DNA from: a virus
Direction: 5' to 3' (one strand)
Length of the DNA: 30,917 nucleotides
IMG/VR virus record: IMGVR_UViG_3300032294_000883
Span: 1-30,917 of that record
Position numbers and translations under genes: made by a program
Notes under the pieces: model-generated
What the model saw: only the letters and a program-made list of their open reading frames with translations
What the model was told of the DNA's origin: nothing
The model's database searches: none
In this document: positions 1 to 7,162 of the stretch, piece by piece
Layout: each line of letters opens with the position of its first letter
How positions within the stretch are numbered: the stretch's first letter is position 1

Positions 1-123
1 CATCAGGGACGGGGGCGGTGTCGTGACCGGGCAGGGGACAGGCTTGTGAGCGCAGCCGCCCAGCAAGGTCACGACCACGCCGGTCAGCAGCACCGAGTTT
101 CGCTTGTAGGTCACGCTCTACCC
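1..123. repeat. Left copy of 123-bp terminal direct overlap
   Basis: These 123 bases are identical to the last 123 bases of the window (30795-30917). The repeat lies inside the overlapping Rz/Rz1 spanin genes. Joining the ends restores one uninterrupted Rz frame, so the simplest reading is an assembly overlap of a circular or circularly permuted molecule. A true packaged direct terminal repeat cannot be excluded from sequence alone. Confidence 0.97.
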
Positions 124-328
124 CCTCGCGCCTTGCGATATCAGCCTTGTATGCCTCATGATCCGCAGCCAGAGCCTCTCTCGCGGCCTTCTCAGACTTG
201 GCGATATCAGCGGACCAGTCTGCCCTGACAGCCGCAGAGCCAGCGTCACGGCCCGTCCGGTACGCATACTGGAACCCGAACCACCCGGCAGCGAGTAGGG
301 CGACGGCAACCGCCGCCCAGACCTTCAC
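1..328 (-). CDS. Rz-like inner-membrane spanin, 5' part (gene continues across the joined ends)
   Basis: The GTG start at 328 overlaps the holin stop as GTGA. The frame stays open to base 1 and continues at 30794 down to 30679, giving about 147 residues on the closed circle. An N-terminal hydrophobic segment (about residues 3-19, rich in Ala, Val, Leu) is followed by a charged, Ala/Glu/Arg-rich helical stretch. This is the plan of an i-spanin: one membrane anchor and a periplasmic coiled coil. The lipoprotein partner Rz1 lies wholly inside it in another frame, the classical nested arrangement. Together they would fuse inner and outer membranes in the last step of lysis of a Gram-negative host. 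Sequence identity to a named family is not claimed; the call rests on architecture and context. Confidence 0.85.
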   Translation of the reverse strand, partial: MKVWAAVAVALLAAGWFGFQYAYRTGRDAGSAAVRADWSADIAKSEKAAREALAADHEAYKADIARREGVERDLQAKLGAADRRGRDLAGRLRSQACPLPGHDTAPVPD

Positions 329-504
329 GCCTGCGGCTCGCCCTTGCGCTTGGCCAGCACCGACCAGACAGCAGCAGCGATCGTGGCAGCAGCGCCACCC
401 ACCGCAGCGATGGTCTCGGCATCCGCGATGCCCTTGCCCACCAGATAGCCACCGATGGCGGCAACGACAGCACGGACAATGCCCGCAACTTGTTCAGCAG
501 TCAT
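325..504 (-). CDS. Holin, Pam3 gp28-like
   Basis: A 59-residue protein: short polar N-terminus (MTAEQVAGIVRAVV), glycine/alanine-rich hydrophobic core with GGYLVGKGIAD in the middle, a second hydrophobic stretch ending in WSVLAKRK, and a basic tail. This resembles the Pam3-gp28 family of small phage holins that permeabilise the inner membrane. It follows the endolysin and precedes Rz/Rz1, completing the lysis cassette. A strong Shine-Dalgarno sequence (GAGGTGA) lies 5-6 bases before the ATG at 504. The stop overlaps the Rz GTG start. Confidence 0.82.
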   Translation of the reverse strand: MTAEQVAGIVRAVVAAIGGYLVGKGIADAETIAAVGGAAATIAAAVWSVLAKRKGEPQA

Positions 505-528
505 GATTCACCTCGCTCTGTAATACGA

Positions 529-951
529 TCAGTTGACGGATAACCGGACAGATTTCGCTCTAGGATGCTGGAAATGCGGGAACTCGCGGAACCGTTTCCA
601 CCGTCCCGCCCACTCAAGCCCAGCCGCCTCGCCAAGTTTCCCGACCTTCTGCCAGACCGGAGCGGTCGCAGACCAGATCGGCTTACCATTCACCAGCGGC
701 ACGATGTCTACGGCCAGACTTGCAGGCTTGCCGTTGAAGCGGAAATTGTGCATCGACTGGCCGGGCTTCGCATTCGTCACCTTGAGACCGGGCTTCGTGC
801 GCCCCTGCGCGTACAGTCGCGCCTGCTCCTCGTCACTCCGGTAGGTGCAGGTCACAAGGATGTCGATGTCGTCATGCTTGCACGCCGAGAGAAACGCATT
901 TACGAGCGGACGCATCAGCGGGTGCAGGTCCTCAAGTCGGCGACTGGTCAT
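529..951 (-). CDS. Endolysin, M15-family (VanY/L-alanyl-D-glutamate type) peptidase
   Basis: A 140-residue single-domain enzyme that would cut the peptide cross-links of peptidoglycan. The zinc-site pattern of M15 peptidases is visible: His68 in SMHNF, Asp82 in AVDIV, Glu113 in GLEW and His126 in FPHF. An earlier TYRSDEEQARLYAQG segment is typical of this family. No signal peptide is seen, so it needs the holin for access. The ATG at 951 follows the previous stop by one base (TGA-C-ATG). The frame stays open far upstream across the portal gene, but that extension is antisense-frame noise. Confidence 0.93.
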   Translation of the reverse strand: MTSRRLEDLHPLMRPLVNAFLSACKHDDIDILVTCTYRSDEEQARLYAQGRTKPGLKVTNAKPGQSMHNFRFNGKPASLAVDIVPLVNGKPIWSATAPVWQKVGKLGEAAGLEWAGRWKRFREFPHFQHPRAKSVRLSVN

Positions 952-952
952 G

Positions 953-1264
953 TCAGCCGATCCCGACAGCCCGCAGCAACGCCATGCCACCGACCGTGAT
1001 AGCCGCCACAATGGCGCGGTCGACCCACTTGGCCGAGTGCGAACTCTCCCACCCGGAACGTTCCAGCTTCTCAACCCGGCGCTCGATGCGCTCAATTGCC
1101 GTGAACGCACGCTCCATCGCTTCTGCCGTCTGCAACTGGTTCTGCTCCACAAGCGCAAGTTTCGTGATGGCATCGGACAACTTGCCGAGCGCCGTCTTGA
1201 TCTCGCCCACGTCTTCGTGCAACAGGTTAAGTCTAACCGCAAGGATGTCGGAATCGTTCGCCAT
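953..1264 (-). CDS. Small coiled-coil/membrane protein, XhlA-like
   Basis: 103 residues. An N-terminal amphipathic heptad-like region (about residues 8-70, many Glu, Lys, Leu and Ile) is followed by WVDRAIVAAITVGGMALLRAVG, a single C-terminal transmembrane helix. This layout matches XhlA-type haemolysin-like or accessory lysis proteins of phages. It sits between the portal and the endolysin, so a lysis accessory role is plausible but inferred from position and topology. Three bases separate it from the portal stop. Confidence 0.6.
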   Translation of the reverse strand: MANDSDILAVRLNLLHEDVGEIKTALGKLSDAITKLALVEQNQLQTAEAMERAFTAIERIERRVEKLERSGWESSHSAKWVDRAIVAAITVGGMALLRAVGIG

Positions 1265-1267
1265 CGA

Positions 1268-2935
1268 TTAAATCCCGAGCACTTCACGCCGAGGCGCAGA
1301 AGCCGCAATCTGCTCGGCTCTGGCAAACCGCTCCGCAGCCTGACCAGCAAGCGGAGCCGCCGCGAGAAGCTGCTGCATCTGCGCGGCCTGCTGATCTGCC
1401 ATGTCCATGGCCTCGAGCTCCTCGTCCGTCCGCAGCGCCTTGGCCGGGACATTGTTCGCCTCGGCAATGACCTTGAGTGCCTGGTCAGCGTTGATGCGCC
1501 GCAGCACCTTGATGTCCCCCGACGCCTGCGCCACCGGCAAGATCGCCTCGATGGTGCGCAGGATGCCCGCAGCCTCTTCGGCACGCATCAGCCGAGCGAG
1601 CGGGCCGGTGTACTTCGGCAGAATCTCACCACCCGCCATCACATAGTCCATGAGCTGCGGGGGCGGCTCGGGCAACGCGCCCGACGCCGAAAGCAGGTCC
1701 AGCTCGCGCTCGATGATGGGGCCGATGAACTCCGACTGCTGCCGACCCATCGTAGGCCCGAGCAGCGCACCCTTCTCCTGGGCTCGTTGCATGACCTCGG
1801 TCGCCGTCATCACGCGGGGACTCTCGACCAGAATCTGGAACAGCGTGACAAGGAACGAATCGTTTACCGCCCTGCGCTTCTGGTCGGCCATCTCCATCCC
1901 GATCGGCAGGTTCCCGCCAGTCATCAGGGGTTGAACCAACGGCGTCCCATCTTCTCGGAGGTAGCCGTAGTTCAGTGCATTGGGACGCACCGAGAAGGCA
2001 TTCAAGGCCCCCTCCTCGGACAGGATGAGCGGCGGGTCGACCATGCGGTGCGCCATCCGAAGCATGGTCTTTTCCATTTCCTGCAGGGACTTGATGTCGG
2101 CCAGAGCCTCCATCGCAGGTGACCGCCCATAAATCTCACGCGGGCCGGTGACATACCGACCCACCGCATATGGCATCGAGCGATAGCCCGACTCTGCCAG
2201 CAGCGCATCACCCTGACGGGCGACATAGCGCGACATGAACTGCATTCCGTCCGCACCGGCCTTGCCCGACTTATACCCGTCGTTCGGCTTGACGCAGTGG
2301 ATGAACTCAAACATGTCGTTCGCTTTCGCATCTCCCGCAGCCTTGATGCCTCGCGGGAGCTTGTCAGCCCAGCCCGGTACCTGCATCGCCTGCCGCGCCG
2401 TCAACTGGAAGCAGCGATACACCGTGTCCACCCGACCCGTATGGTCGAGGTCGATGACGATCTCGGAAAGCGGGATTGCGCGGTACCGCAAGGTCACGCC
2501 TGGAATCTCGTCGATGAACAGCGCCGAGGTGCCGAACGCACCGAGACTCATGTAGCACTCGAACACCTGCGAGGCGAAGTTGGCGGTCGGCGCATACCGC
2601 TGCCGAAACAGGACATCGCGCAGGGAATCGCACCACCGCTGCACCGCCACGTTCTCATCGAGCTCGGGGATGCCGGTATGCAATCCGTGCCACATCTGCG
2701 TTGCTGGTGTCAGCATCGAGTCCATCGCGGCAGAGAATCGGGGCAACGCTCGCTGCGCCGTCGAGTCGAATATCTTCTCCGACCGCTTCTCGCCCGGTGT
2801 GCGCTGGCCGGTCATCTCGGCCATCGACGGCCAGACGCGCTCGGCAACTTCCTGCCAATGGTTCTCCCAAGTGCCACGAGCGCCCTTCAGCCGGTCGTAG
2901 CCTTGCAGCACATCCATTGCGCGTGAGTCAGCCAT
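1268..2935 (-). CDS. Portal (head-to-tail connector) protein, T7 gp8-like
   Basis: A 555-residue protein of the podoviral head-to-tail connecting family. The N-terminus (WENHWQEVAERVWPS, then KIFDSTAQRALPRFSAAMDSMLTP) is the recognisable opening of these portals. The C-terminal 80 residues are helical and Ala/Glu/Gln-rich, as expected of the barrel. It forms the dodecameric ring through which DNA is packaged and ejected and which carries the tail. Length fits the family. It lies downstream of the terminase genes and a set of small structural genes. Confidence 0.93.
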   Translation of the reverse strand: MADSRAMDVLQGYDRLKGARGTWENHWQEVAERVWPSMAEMTGQRTPGEKRSEKIFDSTAQRALPRFSAAMDSMLTPATQMWHGLHTGIPELDENVAVQRWCDSLRDVLFRQRYAPTANFASQVFECYMSLGAFGTSALFIDEIPGVTLRYRAIPLSEIVIDLDHTGRVDTVYRCFQLTARQAMQVPGWADKLPRGIKAAGDAKANDMFEFIHCVKPNDGYKSGKAGADGMQFMSRYVARQGDALLAESGYRSMPYAVGRYVTGPREIYGRSPAMEALADIKSLQEMEKTMLRMAHRMVDPPLILSEEGALNAFSVRPNALNYGYLREDGTPLVQPLMTGGNLPIGMEMADQKRRAVNDSFLVTLFQILVESPRVMTATEVMQRAQEKGALLGPTMGRQQSEFIGPIIERELDLLSASGALPEPPPQLMDYVMAGGEILPKYTGPLARLMRAEEAAGILRTIEAILPVAQASGDIKVLRRINADQALKVIAEANNVPAKALRTDEELEAMDMADQQAAQMQQLLAAAPLAGQAAERFARAEQIAASAPRREVLGI

Positions 2936-2938
2936 TGG

Positions 2939-3088
2939 TTATTCCCACAGCAAGAAGTAGCCGTTCTCGAGCGTCAGGTTGTCACCGTTCTCGGCCACGA
3001 GATTACCAACCGGCTGATCGTCGCCGGTACCATCACGCCGCAGCGTCCGGTCGGCGGTACGCTCCTGACTTCGCGGCCATGTGCGCAT
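2939..3088 (-). CDS. Small protein with NGDNLTLENG motif, 49 aa
   Basis: A short gene between two structural genes. The start ATG at 3088 overlaps the preceding stop (ATGA) and the TAA at 2939 leaves three bases before the portal ATG. The product is basic at its N-terminus and ends with LVAENGDNLTLENGYFLLWE. This repeated 'ENGD-L-LENG' motif is one I have seen in small phage proteins encoded near structural genes. No function is assigned. Tight coupling on both sides argues that it is translated. Confidence 0.7.
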   Translation of the reverse strand: MRTWPRSQERTADRTLRRDGTGDDQPVGNLVAENGDNLTLENGYFLLWE

Positions 3089-3375
3089 CAGAAGTTCGGG
3101 CTCGGGATGCGCAACGCCATGGCATAGACAGCGGTCGCGGTCGCAATGTTGCAGCGAATCTCACCCGCACCCAGCTCGAAGATGCCACCGCCAGCAGCCG
3201 TCAGGGTCGTGTCCGCTCCGACATCCTGTGCGGTGCCGTTTGGCCCCTTGCACTCGAGCTTGACCGTGCCGCCACCGAAGGTTGCCTCAACACGGAACTC
3301 GCCACGACCACCCGGCCATGCGATCCACGCGCCGGTCGCGCTTGCGTTCGATACGAGAACAATGCCTGTAGCCAT
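3088..3375 (-). CDS. Small putative virion protein, 95 aa
   Basis: The product is Gly/Ala/Thr-rich with alternating polar and hydrophobic residues, suggesting a small beta-sandwich protein without membrane segments. A Shine-Dalgarno sequence (CGGAGA) lies before the ATG at 3375. It lies between a fibre-like protein and the portal, so a minor head or decoration component is plausible. I do not recognise a family. Confidence 0.65.
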   Translation of the reverse strand: MATGIVLVSNASATGAWIAWPGGRGEFRVEATFGGGTVKLECKGPNGTAQDVGADTTLTAAGGGIFELGAGEIRCNIATATAVYAMALRIPSPNF

Positions 3376-3387
3376 GATTTTCTCCGA

Positions 3388-4080
3388 TTAGGCCGCTACG
3401 GCCTTAATGACTGCGAACGTGATGACAGGCGTATCGGTTCCGGCAGTAGGGATCGTGCCGTTGTCGATGTTGCCGACTGAGATGGTGCATTGACCGGCGC
3501 TGACCGCGACCACCTGGGTGTTGTAGTACCTGGCCGTTCCAGGGTTCAGGCCGGACTTGATGTTCGTCACCACCACGTCACCGGCCTCGATGGCGCTGTT
3601 CGTCAGCACGAACAGGTCAGCCTCGTGACCGGCGATCGACGCAGCAAAGAGCGTGACCTGACCGCAGATGGCATTCAGCGTCACCCCGGTCGTGCGTGAA
3701 GTTGCTTGCGTGACCACTCCACCCGCGCCGGTCGCGTAGCCCACACCGCCAGAGGCCGAGGTGGACTTGACCGAACTCGCCGCCGTCACCGCACCGGCCT
3801 TGGTCACTTGGAACCGAGCAGCACCGCCCACCAACAGGTTGAGCAGCATCGACCCTGCGGCACTGGCCGTGTCTGTGACATCCATCTTGATGGCCGAGAA
3901 GGTCGTTGCGACGTTGTTCCAGACGTTCACCAAGTCGCCCACCGCAGCACCGGCCAGCGCCTTCGCCGTGACCTTCTTGGTCTCGCTTGAGCCGACATCG
4001 ACGATCGGCAGGACATCGACCGGCGAGTCGAGGTCAGTCTGCGCGAGCGAACTGAACTGCGTGATCTTCTTCGTCGCCAT
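3388..4080 (-). CDS. Fibre- or decoration-like structural protein, 230 aa
   Basis: The N-terminal segment (MATKKITQFSSL, then DVLPIVDVGSSETKKVTAKAL) strongly resembles the opening of the second fibre protein at 13890-14591 (MADKKISQL, then VVPVVQSGSTVKVAVSDL). This is an adaptor-like motif of fibre proteins. The rest is Ala/Gly/Thr/Val-rich and beta-prone. The location between terminase and portal suggests a head-associated fibre or decoration rather than the main tail fibre. Its ATG overlaps the previous stop as TAATG. No receptor-binding or enzymatic motif is seen. Confidence 0.72.
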   Translation of the reverse strand: MATKKITQFSSLAQTDLDSPVDVLPIVDVGSSETKKVTAKALAGAAVGDLVNVWNNVATTFSAIKMDVTDTASAAGSMLLNLLVGGAARFQVTKAGAVTAASSVKSTSASGGVGYATGAGGVVTQATSRTTGVTLNAICGQVTLFAASIAGHEADLFVLTNSAIEAGDVVVTNIKSGLNPGTARYYNTQVVAVSAGQCTISVGNIDNGTIPTAGTDTPVITFAVIKAVAA

Positions 4081-4280
4081 TACATGCCGCCGCCCAGCAA
4101 TCGGGTCGTAGCAACGCCACCCATCTGCTGGGTCTTAGGCGTGGACATCATCGTGGCAGCACGCCCGCGCCGCCGACGCAGCCGGGTGGACTCAATCTCG
4201 CGCTGCTTCGCCACATCGATTTCGGGAGCAGGCGGGGGCGGCTCGATCTTCGGCATCTTGGGCTTGAACAGACCGGACAT
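4080..4280 (-). CDS. Proline-rich small phage protein, 66 aa
   Basis: The chosen start gives MSGLFKPKMPKIEPPPPAPE, followed by a charged arginine cluster (RLRRRRGRAAT) and a Gly-rich end. Proteins of this plan (MxxFKxPKMP-P-rich, then RxRRGRxxT) commonly sit near terminase and portal genes in podoviruses. Their function is unknown; virion assembly is inferred from context. The start at 4280 is preferred to an in-frame ATG 12 bases upstream because GAGGTG is correctly spaced before it. Confidence 0.75.
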   Translation of the reverse strand: MSGLFKPKMPKIEPPPPAPEIDVAKQREIESTRLRRRRGRAATMMSTPKTQQMGGVATTRLLGGGM

Positions 4281-4311
4281 GGCGCACCTCACGGCAGACT
4301 TTGGCGCGAGT

Positions 4312-5682
4312 CTATCCGAACACCGAGTAATCTGCTACAGCCACCCCCGGACCAGCCCGCCGCACCGTCCCACGGAACGGCCTGCGACCCTTGGCGAGGT
4401 ACCGCAGAGCATCGGCGTAATGACTCGTCCAGTCGTGCAGCGGCCTGTCCTTGAACCGCTGCAGCCGATCGTCGTACTCGCGCCGGTACTGCCGGATGGC
4501 GTCGATCGCTCGGGTCATGCGAGCCGCTGCGTCCTCGGCAGTCTCACCGGGGAACGGGTCGGGTGCCTTGTTCCACTCGACCACGGGCAGCATCTGGCGC
4601 ACCGCCTGGATGCCATCGTCCACCGAATCAGCCTCGAGCACCCGTGGCTTGAGGCCATACCCTGCCGCTGTCTCGAGCCGGGACTTGCCAGACCCCCACT
4701 CCTTTACCGCCCCATCGTGAGGCCAGATGTGGTCACCGTACACATAGTCCATGGCGAGGAGCTTCTTCGCGTACCACTCTAGGCCAACGCCGGAGCCTTC
4801 CAGCACGTTGATGATGCGGATCTTGTGACCGACGAACTGGTAGAACCAGACCACCGTCGAGTCGCCGATGCCGATGTCCCATGCCGTCCCGACCGGCTGG
4901 CCGACGATGTGCGGGAACTCGCCAGATCTGCTGCCCTGCTCGGCCTTGAGGATGGCATCGCCGTAGTACGCACCGGGAATGTCGGCATCGAAGTCGCAGT
5001 AATACTCCTGCCGGATGATGGCCTCGGCTTCCTTCTCACCGCGCTCGACCCGCAGCTCCTTGCGCTCTCGGTCGATGATGTCCTTCGAGATCGCCTTGGT
5101 GTCCTCGACCGTCAGCACCTGACCGAACCACTCCGGGTCTTTCCGGGCGTAGTCCACCAGACGGGCAAAGTGATTCCGACCTCGAGGTGTCGAGATGAAG
5201 ATGGCCCAACCGCCGTTCTCGGCGAGGATGGGACGCAAGAATGCCCAGGCATTCGGGTCGGCGAGAGCGTACTCGGAGAACACCACCCCCATGGGCGGCG
5301 AACCGATGAGGCTGTTGTAGTTGTCCGAACCCACGACCTGCCAAGTCGAGCCGTTCTTGAACCGGATGAACATGTCCTGCTCTCGGGTCGTCTCGCGCAG
5401 CTCGGGCGGGAACGCAGCGTCGATGCGCCGCCGTCCGGTATGCGGGTCCACCGCGTCCCAGATGGCCTTCCTGGACTGGTTCGCCTGGGGAAGCATGTGC
5501 CAGATGCCGCCCACCCGCTGCATGGCCGACACAGCAGCCCAGTGAAGGCTCAGGTCATCCTTCCCCGATCTTCGGTGCCAAGAAAGGGCCAACCGCTTGC
5601 AGCCGCCCTCGAGCGCGGCCCACGCCGGCATCTGGTATGGGCGCGGTCGCCAGCCATTAGCCGGCAGCGTTACTGTCGGCAT
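4312..5682 (-). CDS. Terminase large subunit (packaging ATPase-nuclease)
   Basis: A 456-residue DNA-packaging motor. ATPase motifs: Walker A-like HRRSGKDD (residues 36-43), Walker B MGVVFSEYA (131-139) and the coupling motif FISTPRG (162-168). The C-terminal RNase H-like nuclease shows AWDIG (Asp269), PHDG (Asp323) and HDWTSHYADALRYLA (416-430). It pumps DNA into the prohead through the portal and cuts it. The start at 5682 lies 26 bases inside the terminase small-subunit gene, indicating coupled translation. All catalytic motifs appear intact. Confidence 0.96.
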   Translation of the reverse strand: MPTVTLPANGWRPRPYQMPAWAALEGGCKRLALSWHRRSGKDDLSLHWAAVSAMQRVGGIWHMLPQANQSRKAIWDAVDPHTGRRRIDAAFPPELRETTREQDMFIRFKNGSTWQVVGSDNYNSLIGSPPMGVVFSEYALADPNAWAFLRPILAENGGWAIFISTPRGRNHFARLVDYARKDPEWFGQVLTVEDTKAISKDIIDRERKELRVERGEKEAEAIIRQEYYCDFDADIPGAYYGDAILKAEQGSRSGEFPHIVGQPVGTAWDIGIGDSTVVWFYQFVGHKIRIINVLEGSGVGLEWYAKKLLAMDYVYGDHIWPHDGAVKEWGSGKSRLETAAGYGLKPRVLEADSVDDGIQAVRQMLPVVEWNKAPDPFPGETAEDAAARMTRAIDAIRQYRREYDDRLQRFKDRPLHDWTSHYADALRYLAKGRRPFRGTVRRAGPGVAVADYSVFG

Positions 5683-6046
5683 CCGTCATCCGCACGACAT
5701 TGACCGTCAGGCCGACGTTACCCGAGTGCTCGACCTCGGCCTTGTCCCCGTACCGCTTGGGCAGGAACTTGGAGGCAAACCACTTGCGGGCGTCGAGCTC
5801 GACCCGCGCTTGCTGGGCATCGATGACCCCGTTCCGCATGTCCTCGATGACCTGCTCGGCCTTCTCGACCTGATCCTGAGCAAGTGCTTCCAATGCGCGC
5901 GCGTAATTGTCACCAGCCGTGACCTTCAACGCCGCTGCTCGGAAGGTTGCCCGATTGATGCCGACCTGTAGACAGGCGGCGTTCTCCGACATGCCGTCCT
6001 CGACGAGCGCGAGGACTGCCTTGACCTGTTCTGCTCTGTCCGGCAT
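5657..6046 (-). CDS. Terminase small subunit, Sf6 gp1-like
   Basis: 129 residues. The N-terminal HTH-like segment (about residues 5-36; LVEDGMSENAACLQVGINRATFRA) would recognise the packaging site. A central helical part with Gln/Glu and the C-terminal DARKWFASKFLPKRYGDKAEVEHSG block are characteristic of Sf6-type small terminases. It recruits the large subunit encoded next. The ATG at 6046 overlaps the previous stop (TGATG); a GTG one codon upstream is possible but less likely. Confidence 0.92.
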   Translation of the reverse strand: MPDRAEQVKAVLALVEDGMSENAACLQVGINRATFRAAALKVTAGDNYARALEALAQDQVEKAEQVIEDMRNGVIDAQQARVELDARKWFASKFLPKRYGDKAEVEHSGNVGLTVNVVRMTDADSNAAG

Positions 6047-6216
6047 CACTTAGCCATCAGCTTGCGTGCTGCCATTCCCTTGCCGGCGCTCTTGGCTGCC
6101 TTGCGAGCCGTGCTCATGGCGATGGCAACGGCCTGCTTCTGCGGGCGACCGGCACGGAGCTCGGCTGAGATGTTGCGCGAGATGGTCTTCTGGCTGTATC
6201 CCTGCTTGAGCGGCAT
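6046..6216 (-). CDS. Small basic phage protein, 56 aa
   Basis: Lys/Arg-rich product beginning MPLKQGYSQKTISRNISAEL and containing GRPQKQAVAIAMSTARKA. The 'PQKQAVAIA--ARK' block recurs in many short phage proteins of unknown function. The ATG at 6216 lies one base after the upstream stop (TGA-C-ATG) and the stop overlaps terminase small subunit. A longer reading upstream of 6216 lies over the neighbouring gene and is rejected. Nucleic-acid binding is conceivable from charge but not shown. Confidence 0.78.
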   Translation of the reverse strand: MPLKQGYSQKTISRNISAELRAGRPQKQAVAIAMSTARKAAKSAGKGMAARKLMAK

Positions 6217-6217
6217 G

Positions 6218-6514
6218 TCACTTTCCCTTGTTGCGGTTGCTGATTGCCTTGGCCTTCGCCCTGGCGTCTTCCTTCGAGCTCGCTCCCCATGCCTTGAGGG
6301 CGAGGGCGAGGCGTGTCGGCTTGCCGTCCTTCCCGACCATTGGGCCGGGAGCATTGCCCATTCTGGCGAGGAAGCTGGCGCGTCTCGGGTTATCCCCTGA
6401 CTTGACCGGAGCCTTGAGGTTCATCCCCTCGGCCTTGGCAGAGCGGCGACCGGCCTCGTTGAGACCGCCCTTCGGGTTCTGCCCTGCCTTTCTCTGCCAT
6501 GCCGGGGTCTTCAT
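6218..6514 (-). CDS. DUF6321-like basic protein, 98 aa
   Basis: The sequence pattern (PAWQRKAGQNPKGGLNEAGR, then SGDNPRRASFLARMGNAPGPM, GKPTRLALALKAWG and KEDARAKAKAIS) matches my memory of the DUF6321 family, found in phages and giant or algal viruses. Function is unknown. It is strongly basic with no cysteines or membrane segments. ATGA overlap with the preceding gene and near contact with the next place it in a coupled string of short basic proteins before the terminase. Confidence 0.8.
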   Translation of the reverse strand: MKTPAWQRKAGQNPKGGLNEAGRRSAKAEGMNLKAPVKSGDNPRRASFLARMGNAPGPMVGKDGKPTRLALALKAWGASSKEDARAKAKAISNRNKGK

Positions 6515-6756
6515 CCACCCACCTCGATCTGATAATCCTGCACCGGCCTCGGCGGGCCACCCGGTACGCCACCGCCACCGCGAACCGGCAACGGACCACC
6601 GAGACCCGCTGCGGCGATCCCGGCGGTAGCCCTCGGCGCAAGTCTTGGCACCCTGCCGACGGCTCCTCCCAGAATTGCACCACCTCTCCGGCGACGAAAG
6701 CCGAACAGATCCTCGCCTTCCTGATCGCCGTTATCTCCGAGCAGCTGCGCCTTCAC
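6511..6756 (-). CDS. Gly/Arg-rich hypothetical protein, 81 aa
   Basis: GTG start at 6756 overlapping the upstream stop (GTGA); the stop overlaps the next gene (ATGA). The product begins MKAQLLGDNGDQEGEDLF and becomes low-complexity, rich in Gly, Arg, Ala and Pro (GGAILGGAVGRVP, GLGGPLPVRGGGGVPGGPP). It probably lacks a compact fold. I do not recognise it. Its reality rests on the exact fit of both junctions and the absence of another gene here. Confidence 0.62.
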   Translation of the reverse strand: MKAQLLGDNGDQEGEDLFGFRRRRGGAILGGAVGRVPRLAPRATAGIAAAGLGGPLPVRGGGGVPGGPPRPVQDYQIEVGG

Positions 6757-6986
6757 CGATATCGCGCCGTCTTGGCCGCAACCTTCTTGGGCTGCGGTAC
6801 AAACTGTTTGCCCTGCGCCTTACCCTCGCGCTTCGCCCGAGTGGTTGCCGCATATTCGGCTGAACTCAGAGCCTTGATTGCCGACTCTGGCAGATACCGC
6901 TCGCCGGTCTCGCTCGAGGGCTTGCCGCTCTTGGTGCGCCACTTCTGCTCGCCCCAAACCTTGAGGCTGAACTGCGGCTTCTTCAC
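6753..6986 (-). CDS. DUF5872-like basic protein, 77 aa
   Basis: The GTG start at 6986 overlaps the preceding stop (GTGA) and gives MKKPQFSLKVWGEQKWRTKSG. The body has ETGERYLPESAIKALSSAEY, AATTRAKREGKAQGKQFVPQ and KKVAAKTARYR. This resembles the DUF5872 family, seen in phages and other viruses; no function is known. It is highly basic. A longer upstream frame exists but would overrun the previous gene. Confidence 0.78.
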   Translation of the reverse strand: MKKPQFSLKVWGEQKWRTKSGKPSSETGERYLPESAIKALSSAEYAATTRAKREGKAQGKQFVPQPKKVAAKTARYR

Positions 6987-7162
6987 TTGTAACCACCGCC
7001 TTTGGCCTTGTACATCTTCGCCAGGAGCTGCGCCTTTCGTGCGCTCCATTGTCCAGCCGCCGTACCGTGCGTCGCCTTCGCCATGATCTGACTGAAAAGC
7101 CCTTTGCGCATCTCAGGCTTCGTGTAGTTGCCAGCCTCGTTGACCTTGCTCTTGCCTTTCAT
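6983..7162 (-). CDS. Small basic phage protein ending in KGGGYK, 59 aa
   Basis: This gene is bounded by a 4-base ATGA overlap at its start (7162) and a GTGA overlap at its stop. The product starts MKGKSKVNEAGNYTKPEMRK and ends with GQWSARKAQLLAKMYKAKGG plus YK. Similar 'GQWSARKAQ-LAK-YK-KGGGY' tails occur in phage proteins encoded beside DUF5872-like genes. It is Lys-rich and soluble, with no known function. Confidence 0.77.
   Translation of the reverse strand: MKGKSKVNEAGNYTKPEMRKGLFSQIMAKATHGTAAGQWSARKAQLLAKMYKAKGGGYK

Noticed and set aside
952-1584. N-terminal extension of the endolysin frame
   Set aside because: The open frame continues upstream across the portal and XhlA-like genes, but those are supported by motifs. 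The M15 domain starts at the ATG at 951, one base after a stop.
845-2122. Long rightward open frame of 425 codons opposite the portal and lysis genes
   Set aside because: It is antisense to well-supported genes (portal and XhlA-like); high-GC codon bias keeps the opposite frames open. Arg/His-rich composition, no motif and no ribosome site.
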